DNA of 64,000 nt, from positions 517,501-581,500 of the forward strand of contig NZ_CP130565.1 in NCBI RefSeq assembly GCF_030534335.1. Reading direction: 5' to 3'. Of the stretch, positions 33,152 through 43,300 are shown piece after piece. Numbering within the stretch: position 1 is the first letter of the stretch; every line of letters starts with the position of its first letter. Source of the DNA: Marivirga harenae (lineage in GTDB: Bacteria; Bacteroidota; Bacteroidia; Cytophagales; Cyclobacteriaceae). Made by a program: the position numbers and the translations under genes. Below the pieces are notes generated by a model, which searched no databases, was not told where the DNA came from, and saw only the letters and a program-made list of their open reading frames with translations.

Positions 33152-33780
33152 TATGTATAATGTTCTTTCAAAATTTCAACAAATTCACTTAAAATCATGG
33201 CGGTAGCGCCCCAAACTACTTTTTCTTCAATATCAAAAAAAGGGGCTTTCAGTCTAACTCTTTCTGCTACCGTTAATTCAGTAACTTGCAAAGTTTCAGG
33301 ATGGATCAAGTGTTCTACTTCGGCTTTAAATATATGCTCTACTTCTCTTGGATCTCTTATAAATTCAGGTTTACTCTTCAATATGCTAATCACGGGCCTG
33401 ACTATGAAATTACTAGCAGTTACATTTAAATCAGACAGAGTTCCAATTACTTCATTATCAGCAATAGTCACACCAATCTCTTCATAAGTCTCTCTTATAG
33501 CTGTTTCAATGAGATTGGAATCGGCATCTTCCTTTTTTCCACCTGGCAAACTGACTTGCCCACCATGAACCCCTTGATACGGAGGTCTCTGCATTAATGG
33601 AAAATAAATCTTACCTTCATCCGGATAGAGTGCAATCATGACAGCTCCTTTCTTAGGGGGCTTATCATATTTCATATTAAAGCGCTCACCAATCGGTTGT
33701 GCCATCATTTGTTGATGTGCAACATCACCAGGAAGTGGCTTTTTTAATCTGTCTTTAAGAAAAGCACCGATGTCTATCAT
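33151..33780 (-). CDS. NUDIX hydrolase, CoA-pyrophosphatase type
   Basis: A 209-residue hydrolase. The NUDIX box is complete (GGKKEDADSNLIETAIRETYEEIGV), preceded by HGGQVSLPGG, and the local pattern LMQRPPYQGVHGGQVSLPGG fits the NUDT7/NUDT8/YeaB CoA-diphosphatase group. The enzyme would split CoA or acyl-CoA into 3',5'-ADP and 4'-phosphopantetheine. It is first in a two-gene unit with the DUF819 protein. Confidence 0.88.
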   Translation of the reverse strand: MIDIGAFLKDRLKKPLPGDVAHQQMMAQPIGERFNMKYDKPPKKGAVMIALYPDEGKIYFPLMQRPPYQGVHGGQVSLPGGKKEDADSNLIETAIRETYEEIGVTIADNEVIGTLSDLNVTASNFIVRPVISILKSKPEFIRDPREVEHIFKAEVEHLIHPETLQVTELTVAERVRLKAPFFDIEEKVVWGATAMILSEFVEILKEHYT

Positions 33781-34057
33781 TAAAATAAAACTATTGGGAA
33801 ATCTATAATTAAGAATTTAGCTCAAATTAAAGCCTAATAATAATTAAAACAAAAATACATTTTAAATATGAGCATTTTCAATAACCAAAGGTGTATCCAG
33901 TGACAGATTAGAACTACTTATTGCCTCGCTAAAGCCCTATAACAAACAAAAAAATCTTAAGTCAATCATTTTTAATAAATTACATTTTTTTCTTCCATTA
34001 TAACACAAATTATTCATAATATATTTATATCTTTACATAGAACTAAGAGCATTCCCC

Positions 34058-37000
34058 ATGTATAAATTCTTTTGCACATCTATACTACTTATTTTTTCTT
34101 TTGCTTTTTCGGGTAAATTATCAGCACAGAATGAGTTTACCACCACTTGGGAAACTGAAAACGGGGAAATCACCATTCCCATTATTTCGATTGATAGTTT
34201 GACCTACAATTATGATATTGAATGGGCGAATTTAACAAATCCAGGACAGGGAGATGGATCTGATGCAGGGATTTCTACCGCATATACCATTTCCGGTTTA
34301 AACAATAATGACACCTACGAAATAAAAATTTCTGGCGCTTTTCCGGCCATTTATTTTTTGGGTTCAGCGGATGCTGCAAAAATTCAAACCATAGAGCAAT
34401 GGGGTAATATTCAATGGGAAACCATGTATTTCGCATTTTATGGCTGTACCAATTTAATCTCTAATGCCACTGATACGCCAAACCTAGAGCAAGTATCAAG
34501 TATGATAGGGATGTTTGCATTAGCTACTACTTTTAATAGCGACTTAAATAATTGGGATGTAGGTAATGTTAGCAACTTTATAGGTGTTTTTTTCAATGCT
34601 TCTAGCTTTAATGGGAATATCGATGATTGGGACCTTAGCAATGCCACTGATATGAGACAAATGTTTGATGGAGCTACCTCATTCAACGGAGATCTAAATA
34701 ATTGGGATGTATCTAATGTCATAGACATGAGCGCATTGTTTAGAGGCGCAACCTCCTTCAACGGCAATATAAGCAACTGGAATACCACAAGTGCAGAAAA
34801 TATGAGCAATATGTTTTCAGGAGCCACGTCCTTCAATCAGGATGTAAATGATTGGAATGTATTTGATGTCCTGAATATGAGCGGCATGTTTCAGAATGCT
34901 ATAGCTTTTAATAGTGAATTAGACGATTGGTTTACAGGCACCGTGACCAACATGACTAATATGTTTTCCGGGGCTAGTTCATTTGATCAATCACTAGGCG
35001 ATTGGAATATAGGCGATGTTACCAATATGACGGGGATGTTGGATAATTGTGGCATGTCAAAATTAAATTATGATGCGACTTTGAGAGGATGGGAGTCTTC
35101 ATTCTCCACACCAATAGGAATCTCCTTAGGTGCAGCAGGACTACAGTACTGTAATGCAGCGGATACTAGGGCTATATTAACGGGGACAGGAGGCTATAGC
35201 TGGATTATAAATGGAGATAATTTGCAATGCGACCCTTTCATTACTACTTGGCAAACAACTGATAATGAAATAACAATCCCAACTCCAACCTTTGGGGCTG
35301 ACCCATATGCCTATTCGATTTCTTGGGTTAATCTTACTACTCCTGGCCTAGGCGATGGCTCAGATTCCGGTATCACTGGAGATTATACAATTGGTCAATT
35401 AAATAATAATGATATTTACGAAGTTTCGATTTCGGGTGATTTTCCGAGAATCTATTTCTTAAATTTCAACCACCCTGACGAAAGAGTAAAAATATTAAGT
35501 ATTGAGCAATGGGGGGATCAGGAATGGACAAATATGAGTAATGCATTCTACAATTGCGTTAATTTGGTTTCTAATGCATCAGATTCACCCATTCTAATTA
35601 ATGCTACTAACCTAAATTCAATGTTTTCAGGGGCTACCTCCTTTACAGGTGATTTAAGTAATTGGGATGTTAGCACCATAGAAGATATGAGCGATATGTT
35701 TCAAGGCGCAAGCTCATTTAATAGTAATTTAAATGACTGGGACGTTAGTAATGTTACTGACATGAACTCCATGTTTACTGGGGCTTCGAGTTTTAATAGT
35801 GACCTAAGCAATTGGGATGTTGGAAATGTGAATGCAATGTTTTCAATGTTTAGAGACGCAACTTCTTTTAATCAAAGCTTAAATTCTTGGCAAGTAAACA
35901 GTGTAAATTCAATGTCATCTATGTTTGACGGAGCCTCATCATTTAATGGTGATATTAGCAATTGGAGTGTAAATAATGTAACCTCTATGAGTAGAATGTT
36001 TAAAGATGCAACATCCTTCAACGGTGACCTGAGCGATTGGAATATTGGAAATGTGATGTACATTGATGAAATGTTTGCTAATGCCACATCCTTTAGTGGC
36101 GACCTAAGTGATTGGGATGTTAGAAACGTTTTAGAAATGAGACTTATGTTCCATGGAGCTACTGCTTTTAATAGCGATATCAGTGAATGGAATATTGCTA
36201 AAGTTCAACAAATGGGAGGAATGTTCTGGAATGCAACCTCATTTAACCAAAACCTTGGTAGCTGGGATATCAGTTCAGTTGAACCATTCGAGGAGGAAGC
36301 TAGTCCCCCGCTGGGAATTGATTCACTATTTACAAATTCCGGTATGTCAACTTTTAATTATGATTCCACACTAATCGGATGGTCAACTTTGACCGCAGAG
36401 GAAGTGCGAATCCCCTTAAATCTAAGTTTAGGAGCCCACGGTTTAAATTTCTGTCAATCTAGTATCGAACGGACAGAACTAATTGAAGATTTTGGCTGGA
36501 CAATATATGATAATGGGCCTGGGTGTCCGGTTCCTACTTCACAAGCCTCTAATATTTCATTTAGTAATGTCACCACCTCTGAAATGGAAATTTCTTGGAC
36601 AAATGGTAACGGGACTAACAGAATTGTTGTAGCTAGAGCAGGAAATGCTGTCAGCTCTAATCCTACTAATCTAACCACTTACTCTGCTAACCCCAGTTTT
36701 AGCGATGGAGATGGATTAGGGAGTGGAAATTTTGTAGTTTATAAAGGTAATGGAAATAGTTTTACACTTACAGGTCTAACTGATGGCACTACATATCATC
36801 TTAGAGTTTATGAATATAATGGGGCAAATGGTCTAGAGGTATACTTAAAAAGTACTGCTGTGGGAAATCCCGCTTCACAAACAACGATAGCTGTGCCAAA
36901 TATTATTGATTTTACTCCATCTTCTGCAGGCACAGCTGATACAGTCACAATAACTGGAAGCGGATTTACAGATGCAAGCCTTATCAACTTTGGCGGAACA

Positions 37001-39028
37001 AATGCAGCATCTTTTACCGTGCTTTCCGATACTGAAATAGAGGCCATTGTGGGTTCAGGGACTTCTGGAGATGTGTTAGTGAACACTCCTGCTGGTACGG
37101 CAACACAAGGGGGGTTTGAATATATTCCTGCTCCAGTTATTTCCTCTTTCCTTCCAACCGCTGCCGCTCAAGGGGATACAGTTATCATCACCGGAACTAA
37201 TTTTACAGAGGCAGAAGTAGTTAGCTTTGGAGGAACGGTCCCCGATACTTTCAACATAGTCTCTGACACTGAAATCATGGCTATCGTAGCAGAGGGTACT
37301 TCAGGAGATGTATCCGTGACTACTTTAGGTGGTACTGCTACTCTAACAGGGTTTGAATTTATTCCCGCTCCTTTTATTTCAAACTTTTCACCCACTTCGG
37401 CACCAGAGGGAGGAACTGTGACTATCATCGGCTTAAATTTTACAGATGCCAGTGTAGTACACTTTGGAGGAACAGCAGCCACATCTTTCACTTTAGTCTC
37501 TGATACCGAAATTTCAGCTGTTGTCAATTCAGGTACATCTGGCGATGTATTAGTGACCACTCCTGGTGGTACCGCAACGCAAGAAGGTTTTGTATTTATC
37601 CCCGCACCTACTATAAGCTCTTTCTCTCCTACAACAGCAGCACAAGGCGATACCGTTACAATATCTGGTTTCCATTTTACAGCGGCAAGTATTGTAAGCT
37701 TTGGAGGTGCTGATGCTGAGTCTTTTACAGTAGTTTCTGATTCTGAAATTAACGCAGTGTTAGGGAATGGTGATTCTGGTGATGTAGCTGTGACTACAGC
37801 GGGCGGCATGGCAAGTCAAGCTGGTTTTGATTTTATTGCACAACCTCAAATTATTTCTTTCTCGCCAAACTCAGCTAAATCAGGGGAAACAGTAGAGATA
37901 TCAGGGTCTAACTTTACTAACGCGAGCGCAGTCAGCTTTGGGGGCATTGACGCATCTTCGTTTACAGTAATTTCAGACAGCTTAATCAATGCGACCGTAG
38001 GCTCCGGCTCATCAGGAATCGTATCGGTAATTACTCCAGGAGGTACTGGTTCTAAAGAAGGTTTTACATTGTTATTCTCTCAAATAGCTTTATTCTGGGG
38101 TAACAATATCTCTATTGAAAACAATCAAACAAACCCAATAGATCTTGGCAAAGCCCCAATCGGAGAAAGTATTCAAAACCAATTCATCATATTGAATAAT
38201 GGAAATACTGATTTGGTCATTTCAAGTCTGAGTTCCTCAGAGGATGAATTCGAACTCATATCAACTGTAGATACAGTTAAATCCGGTTTCCCCGCTCCTA
38301 TCACCGTAAACTTTAATTCAACGATTGTAGGACTATATGAAACTGAAATAAGAATCATAAATAACAGCATAAACAGTCCTGAATTCATTTTTCCCATTAG
38401 AGCAGAACTAACTGGTCTTAACATCATTGATGACGAAACAGATTCTCTGGTGATCTCAAATCAAGACATTAACTTAGGTTCGACCTTGATCAATGTAAAT
38501 GTCGATAAGAATTTCAATATTGAAAATCTAAGTTCGACTTCCACTATTGAAATCTTAAGTATCACAGTGGATAATCCTGTATTTCAAATCATAAATGCGC
38601 CAAATTCAATAGCGCCATCTTCTTCAGAAGAATTCACAGTAAGACTTAACGCGAGTGCTGTAGGTGAGTACAGAGGAACTGTGACAGTCGCTACCAATTT
38701 AAATGATTTCAGATTTGGTGTGGAAGGTATTGTTTTAGCAGAATTATCAACTGACATTAAAGTGTATAATGTTGTCACTCCCAATGGTGATGGCAGGCAT
38801 GATTTTCTACTGATTGATAATATAACAGAGTATCAAAATAATAATGTTAGTATTTTCAACCGGCTGGGCAACAGAGTCTTTGAAATTGACAATTACGATA
38901 ATTCATCTCGAATTTTTGAAGGCAATTCGAACAGTGGTGAACAACTACTTACTGGAAATTATTATTATGTGATTGACAAAGGCAATGGTGAAAAAAGAAT
39001 TAGTGGCTTTCTAATTATAAAAAGATGA
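34058..39028 (+). CDS. Giant type IX-secreted adhesin: DUF285, fibronectin III, TIG repeats, sorting domain
   Basis: A 1656-residue surface protein. Signal peptide (1-23, ending LSAQ); two BspA-like DUF285 blocks (about 26-392 and 393-822) made of repeats of the form FNGDLNNWDVSNVIDMSALF; a fibronectin type III domain (about 822-940); five IPT/TIG domains (about 941-1337, each opening like ISSFSPTTAAQGDTVTISG); two Ig-like choice-of-anchor-D domains (about 1341-1560); and a type-B C-terminal sorting domain (about 1565-1656: VVTPNGDGRHDFLL, VSIFNRLGNRVFE, GNYYYVID, end IIKR). It should cross the outer membrane through the type IX system and stay surface-bound or be released. The stop overlaps the SprF-like gene by four bases (ATGA). 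Confidence 0.93.
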   Translation: MYKFFCTSILLIFSFAFSGKLSAQNEFTTTWETENGEITIPIISIDSLTYNYDIEWANLTNPGQGDGSDAGISTAYTISGLNNNDTYEIKISGAFPAIYFLGSADAAKIQTIEQWGNIQWETMYFAFYGCTNLISNATDTPNLEQVSSMIGMFALATTFNSDLNNWDVGNVSNFIGVFFNASSFNGNIDDWDLSNATDMRQMFDGATSFNGDLNNWDVSNVIDMSALFRGATSFNGNISNWNTTSAENMSNMFSGATSFNQDVNDWNVFDVLNMSGMFQNAIAFNSELDDWFTGTVTNMTNMFSGASSFDQSLGDWNIGDVTNMTGMLDNCGMSKLNYDATLRGWESSFSTPIGISLGAAGLQYCNAADTRAILTGTGGYSWIINGDNLQCDPFITTWQTTDNEITIPTPTFGADPYAYSISWVNLTTPGLGDGSDSGITGDYTIGQLNNNDIYEVSISGDFPRIYFLNFNHPDERVKILSIEQWGDQEWTNMSNAFYNCVNLVSNASDSPILINATNLNSMFSGATSFTGDLSNWDVSTIEDMSDMFQGASSFNSNLNDWDVSNVTDMNSMFTGASSFNSDLSNWDVGNVNAMFSMFRDATSFNQSLNSWQVNSVNSMSSMFDGASSFNGDISNWSVNNVTSMSRMFKDATSFNGDLSDWNIGNVMYIDEMFANATSFSGDLSDWDVRNVLEMRLMFHGATAFNSDISEWNIAKVQQMGGMFWNATSFNQNLGSWDISSVEPFEEEASPPLGIDSLFTNSGMSTFNYDSTLIGWSTLTAEEVRIPLNLSLGAHGLNFCQSSIERTELIEDFGWTIYDNGPGCPVPTSQASNISFSNVTTSEMEISWTNGNGTNRIVVARAGNAVSSNPTNLTTYSANPSFSDGDGLGSGNFVVYKGNGNSFTLTGLTDGTTYHLRVYEYNGANGLEVYLKSTAVGNPASQTTIAVPNIIDFTPSSAGTADTVTITGSGFTDASLINFGGTNAASFTVLSDTEIEAIVGSGTSGDVLVNTPAGTATQGGFEYIPAPVISSFLPTAAAQGDTVIITGTNFTEAEVVSFGGTVPDTFNIVSDTEIMAIVAEGTSGDVSVTTLGGTATLTGFEFIPAPFISNFSPTSAPEGGTVTIIGLNFTDASVVHFGGTAATSFTLVSDTEISAVVNSGTSGDVLVTTPGGTATQEGFVFIPAPTISSFSPTTAAQGDTVTISGFHFTAASIVSFGGADAESFTVVSDSEINAVLGNGDSGDVAVTTAGGMASQAGFDFIAQPQIISFSPNSAKSGETVEISGSNFTNASAVSFGGIDASSFTVISDSLINATVGSGSSGIVSVITPGGTGSKEGFTLLFSQIALFWGNNISIENNQTNPIDLGKAPIGESIQNQFIILNNGNTDLVISSLSSSEDEFELISTVDTVKSGFPAPITVNFNSTIVGLYETEIRIINNSINSPEFIFPIRAELTGLNIIDDETDSLVISNQDINLGSTLINVNVDKNFNIENLSSTSTIEILSITVDNPVFQIINAPNSIAPSSSEEFTVRLNASAVGEYRGTVTVATNLNDFRFGVEGIVLAELSTDIKVYNVVTPNGDGRHDFLLIDNITEYQNNNVSIFNRLGNRVFEIDNYDNSSRIFEGNSNSGEQLLTGNYYYVIDKGNGEKRISGFLIIKR

Positions 39029-39942
39029 TGAAAAAATCTAGACTTCTGTTCCTTACTTTTATATTTCTGCCATTCTGTTTGAACGCCCAGCAGGATCCGC
39101 TCTACAACCAGTATTTCTTTAATCAGGCCATGATCAACCCTGCATACACTGGGCTCAATAATGTTTTTAATACAACAGCTATTAGCCGACTTCAATGGGC
39201 CGGAATTGATGGAGCACCCACTACAAATACTCTGAATGTAAGCAGCTCGGCCTTTAAAAATAAAGTGGGACTTGGGGCAAGTCTTATTTATGATTCTTAT
39301 GGAATCAACAGTAATACAGAATTTAATATCGCCTACTCTTACAAAATAGCTACGCCAACTGGTGATGTCTTTTCAATGGGACTCCAAGCTGGTTTGGTTA
39401 ACATCAACTACGATTACAATCGTTTAACTCTTCAATATGTAGATGATGTGATTTTGAATAATGCTCAAGCTAGCGTAACCGAAGAAAACTTTGGTGTTGG
39501 ATTCTGGTACATGAGCAAAGATTACTATGTCGGCCTATCTGTTCCTAGAATGCTGGATATAAATATAAATGATGGTGGTATGGAAAGCACGAGATACAGA
39601 AGACATTATTACCTCAGTGCTGGCTATGTGTTCGATCAGTTGTTTGCCCTGAAATTCAAACCTTCCATTCTGCTTATGTATATGGATAAAGATAATTACG
39701 CATTTGATGTAAATGCCTCCTTTCTCTTAAACGAGGCTATCTGGCTTGGAGCTTCTTTCAGAAATTTTGGTACTGTCGGGCTCAACACTCAAATGAAAGT
39801 AGGAGAAACTCTTAAATTGGGATATGCATTCGAATTACCCGTTAATAACACCGCATTAACAGGATTCGGTACACATTCCCTTATGGTTTCTCTGGACCTT
39901 GAACTATTGGGCAGACATGGATTAGGTAGAAGGTTCTTCTAG
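39025..39942 (+). CDS. PorP/SprF-family outer-membrane protein
   Basis: A 305-residue protein with signal peptide (MMKKSRLLFLTFIFLPFCLNAQ) and a beta-barrel body. QDPLYNQYFFNQAMINPAYTG is the diagnostic N-terminus of the PorP/SprF family. SprF is needed to secrete or attach the adhesin SprB in gliding Bacteroidota, so this protein is the probable partner of the adhesin with which it overlaps. Six amino acids differ from the copy at 47715-48632. Confidence 0.92.
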   Translation: MMKKSRLLFLTFIFLPFCLNAQQDPLYNQYFFNQAMINPAYTGLNNVFNTTAISRLQWAGIDGAPTTNTLNVSSSAFKNKVGLGASLIYDSYGINSNTEFNIAYSYKIATPTGDVFSMGLQAGLVNINYDYNRLTLQYVDDVILNNAQASVTEENFGVGFWYMSKDYYVGLSVPRMLDININDGGMESTRYRRHYYLSAGYVFDQLFALKFKPSILLMYMDKDNYAFDVNASFLLNEAIWLGASFRNFGTVGLNTQMKVGETLKLGYAFELPVNNTALTGFGTHSLMVSLDLELLGRHGLGRRFF

Positions 39943-40392
39943 CACTTTGTTTAGTACTAATCTATAGTAGCCACTAAGAACGACTTTACTTCAAACTAAA
40001 TCCAACTCCTTACATTTAGCTCCACCTTAGCAAGCGAATATAGCTTCACCCTAATTTTCACTCAAACGTGGCTCCCAATTCCAGCCTTATAAAAAGTGTA
40101 ATGCAATTACCCTCCCAGCCTTTAGTTGTTTGGACATTTTTACTGGGTAAAGAAAATAGGGGCTTCGGACACAAAACCTATAGCTTCGTCCTAGATCGCT
40201 TCTTCTTTACAGAATAAATCAATTATTTGACAATAGAACAACCTGCTGTTAACCTCTTCTTGAATGAGAGAATTCACATTCTTAATGTTCAAGGCAGTTT
40301 TTCGGAGCAACATTACCCATTGCTCAATTCATTACAAAAAGTAAAGTTAAATACATCAAATATTTAAATTTAATGATAAAAGAAAATTTTAT
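39943..40392. other. Spacer between adhesin modules, no gene seen
   Basis: 450 bases with frequent stops in all frames. No strong terminator or clear -33/-7 pair was found. Two similar strings TATAGCTTCACCCTA (about 40047) and TATAGCTTCGTCCTA (about 40179) recur, meaning unknown. It must contain the end signal of module 1 and the promoter of module 2. Confidence 0.4.
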
Positions 40393-43300
40393 ATGAAACA
40401 ATTTCCTACTATTTGCTGCTTCTTAGTGATCTTTGTTTTATTATCAATGGGTGCAGCATTTGCTCAAGCGCCCACAATCACAAGTCTTTCTCCATCATCA
40501 GGACCACTCGGAACAAGCATTACTATTGCTGGTAACAACTTTAATCCCTCTGGACCAAATGATGTATTTTTTGGATCTATAAAAGTAACTGCAAACGCAA
40601 ATGCGGCAGGTACACAAATCATAGTGAATGTACCAGCCGGTGCTTCGTCAATAACACCCATAATTATCAGAAATAATGTTTCAGGATTGCAGGCAAGTTC
40701 CTTACAATCAACTACTCCTTTTTTTAGTCTAACTCATTCCCCAACGATTCCTATAACAACCTCAAGTTACAATGAAACTAGATACAATACCTTCGTCTCT
40801 TTTCCTGCCTTAAGTAGCGGAGACTTTGATAATGATGGTTATGCTGATATTGTTACTGGTGGAGGACAAACAGCAATAAGACTGTACAGAAATAATAGAT
40901 TAGGTGGCTTTTCATTCAGCTCAACTTTACCATTGACTGGTACAAGTGGTGCTTCTACTATCGTTACTGCTGACATCAATGCTGATGGTAATTTGGATAT
41001 TGCTGTAGGAAAAACTGGTATAGGTGAGTTGGACATTTTTTTAGGAAATGGAGATGGATCTTTTGTGGTAGGTACCAGCATCGCATTTGTATCGGGTGGC
41101 AGTGCAGGTTTAGCTCTAGAAGATATTAACAACGATGGCCATCTTGATTTAATAAGCAATTATTTCAATGAACTTCACATCCAGATAGGAAATGGTACGG
41201 GAAATTTTACTCCAGCATCAGGTTCCCCGAAAAATCTTTCCCCCTTTTTTAACCCTGGGGAATTAGCTATTGCAGATTTCAACGAAGACGGCTTTATTGA
41301 TATCGTCACCATGGGTGGAAGCCCAGGATCGGTGCTTGTATTACTCAATAACCAGGATAACACTTTCGCTGACCCATTGCTTTACCCCGCTGGCGAGAAT
41401 GGGTTTGAAATCGTTGTAGGAGACTATAATGCAGATGAAAATATTGATATTGCGGTCTTAAGTTTTGATAGTCAAAATATCACCACATTAAGTGGCGATG
41501 GACTAGGCGGATTTACAGCTTTTCCAGCAAGTCCTATCGATATGCCGGGTATTAATCTAGGCTTATCGCAAGGAGATTTTGATGGAGATGGTATAATTGA
41601 TCTGGTTGTAGGAGGGAATACAACAAATCTAGTACCCCTATTGCGGGGCGATGGTTCTGGTGACTTTAATTCATTTCCGACTTTTCCCCTGAATGTTAGT
41701 CCCGCTCAGCCTTACGGGATACTTTCTGATGATTTCAATAATGATGGCGTGGCTGATATTGCGTTTGCCGGAAATAGCGCATTTCATATCTTACTTTCAC
41801 CGTCCAGCTTTAGGACTACGTGGGTCACTACAGACGGAGAGATCAACATTCCTACGACTGGGGCAGGATATAACTACGATGTGATTTGGAGTAATCTTAC
41901 CAACCTAGGAGTCGGAAATGGAGCTGCTTCAAACCTTACGGGTGATTACACTATAACAGGTCTAAGCAATGGAGATACTTATCAGTTACTAATTAAAGGT
42001 GACTTCCCTAGGATCAATTTTAATAATGGAGGGGATAAAGATAAAATATTTACAATAGAGGAATGGGGGGATAATCAATGGTCGACTATGCAGACGGCAT
42101 TTTATGGTTGTACAAACCTAACTGTGCCTGCAGTTGATGCGCCTAATTTATCAAGCACTTTGTCACTAAATCAAATGTTTCGTGGCGCTAGCAGTTTTAA
42201 TGAATCCATTGACCACTGGGACGTAAGTAACATCATTTTGTTTTTCGGGATGTTCCAGGACGCAACATCTTTCAACCAACCCCTAAACAGTTGGGATATT
42301 TCCAGTGCCACAAGTATCTCTAATATGTTTCAAGGTGCAACAAGTTTCAATCAACCATTAAGCAATTGGGTCACAACGGGTTTGACTGATATAAAAGTAA
42401 TGTTTAAAGACGCTACAAGTTTTAATCAATCCGTCAACAATTTTGACGTAAGTCTTGTGACAGATTTTGCTGGTACTTTCGAAGGAGCAACTTCTTTTGA
42501 TCAACCCTTGAATAATTGGGATGTTAGTTCTGCCAATAGCTTAGCTCTAATGTTCTATAGAGCAAGTGCTTTCAACCAAGATCTAAGCTCTTGGGATGTA
42601 AGTAATGCCACTAGCATGGCCTACATGTTCGGCTTCGCTAGCAGTTTTGATCAGGATCTAGGCGGATGGGATATAGGACAAGTCACAAGCATGATCGATA
42701 TGCTCTGGCTGTCAAATTTATCAATTAGTAATTATGACAATGCATTGATCGGTTGGTCCACTATCAGCGGTAGTGAAACTCAAATTCCTAGTGGGATAAC
42801 ATCCTTCAGATCTAATGGACTTTCTTATTGCAATGGTGAAGCTGCAAGACAGTTTTTGATTGACAATCAGGGCTGGGCGATTACGCTCGATTCCAAAAGT
42901 GTAAGCTGTCCGCCAAACATTATATCATTTACACCAACAAGTGCAGCTAGCGGAGCTACAGTCACTATTACTGGAACAAGCTTTACTGGAACTACGGCTG
43001 TTAGTTTTGGAGGAACAGCGGCTGCTTCTTTTTCTGTCAATTCTGACACTGAAATCACGGCTGTGGTAGCCAATGGAACTTCTGGTAGCATAGAAGTTAC
43101 CACTTCAGAAGGTACAAGCACATTAGCAGGATTCACTTTTATACCACCTCCTACTATCACCTCTTTTGCCCCTACATTTGGAAATGAAGGAGAAACTATC
43201 ACCATTACAGGAGTAGATTTTACGGGAGCAACTGCAGTTAGTTTTGGGGGCATTGCTGCAACTTCTTATACTGTTATTTCTGACACTGAAATATCTGCAG

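Noticed and set aside
40839-41159. Minus-strand ORF antisense to the FG-GAP region
   Set aside because: Shadow of the calcium-loop repeats, with no supporting start context.
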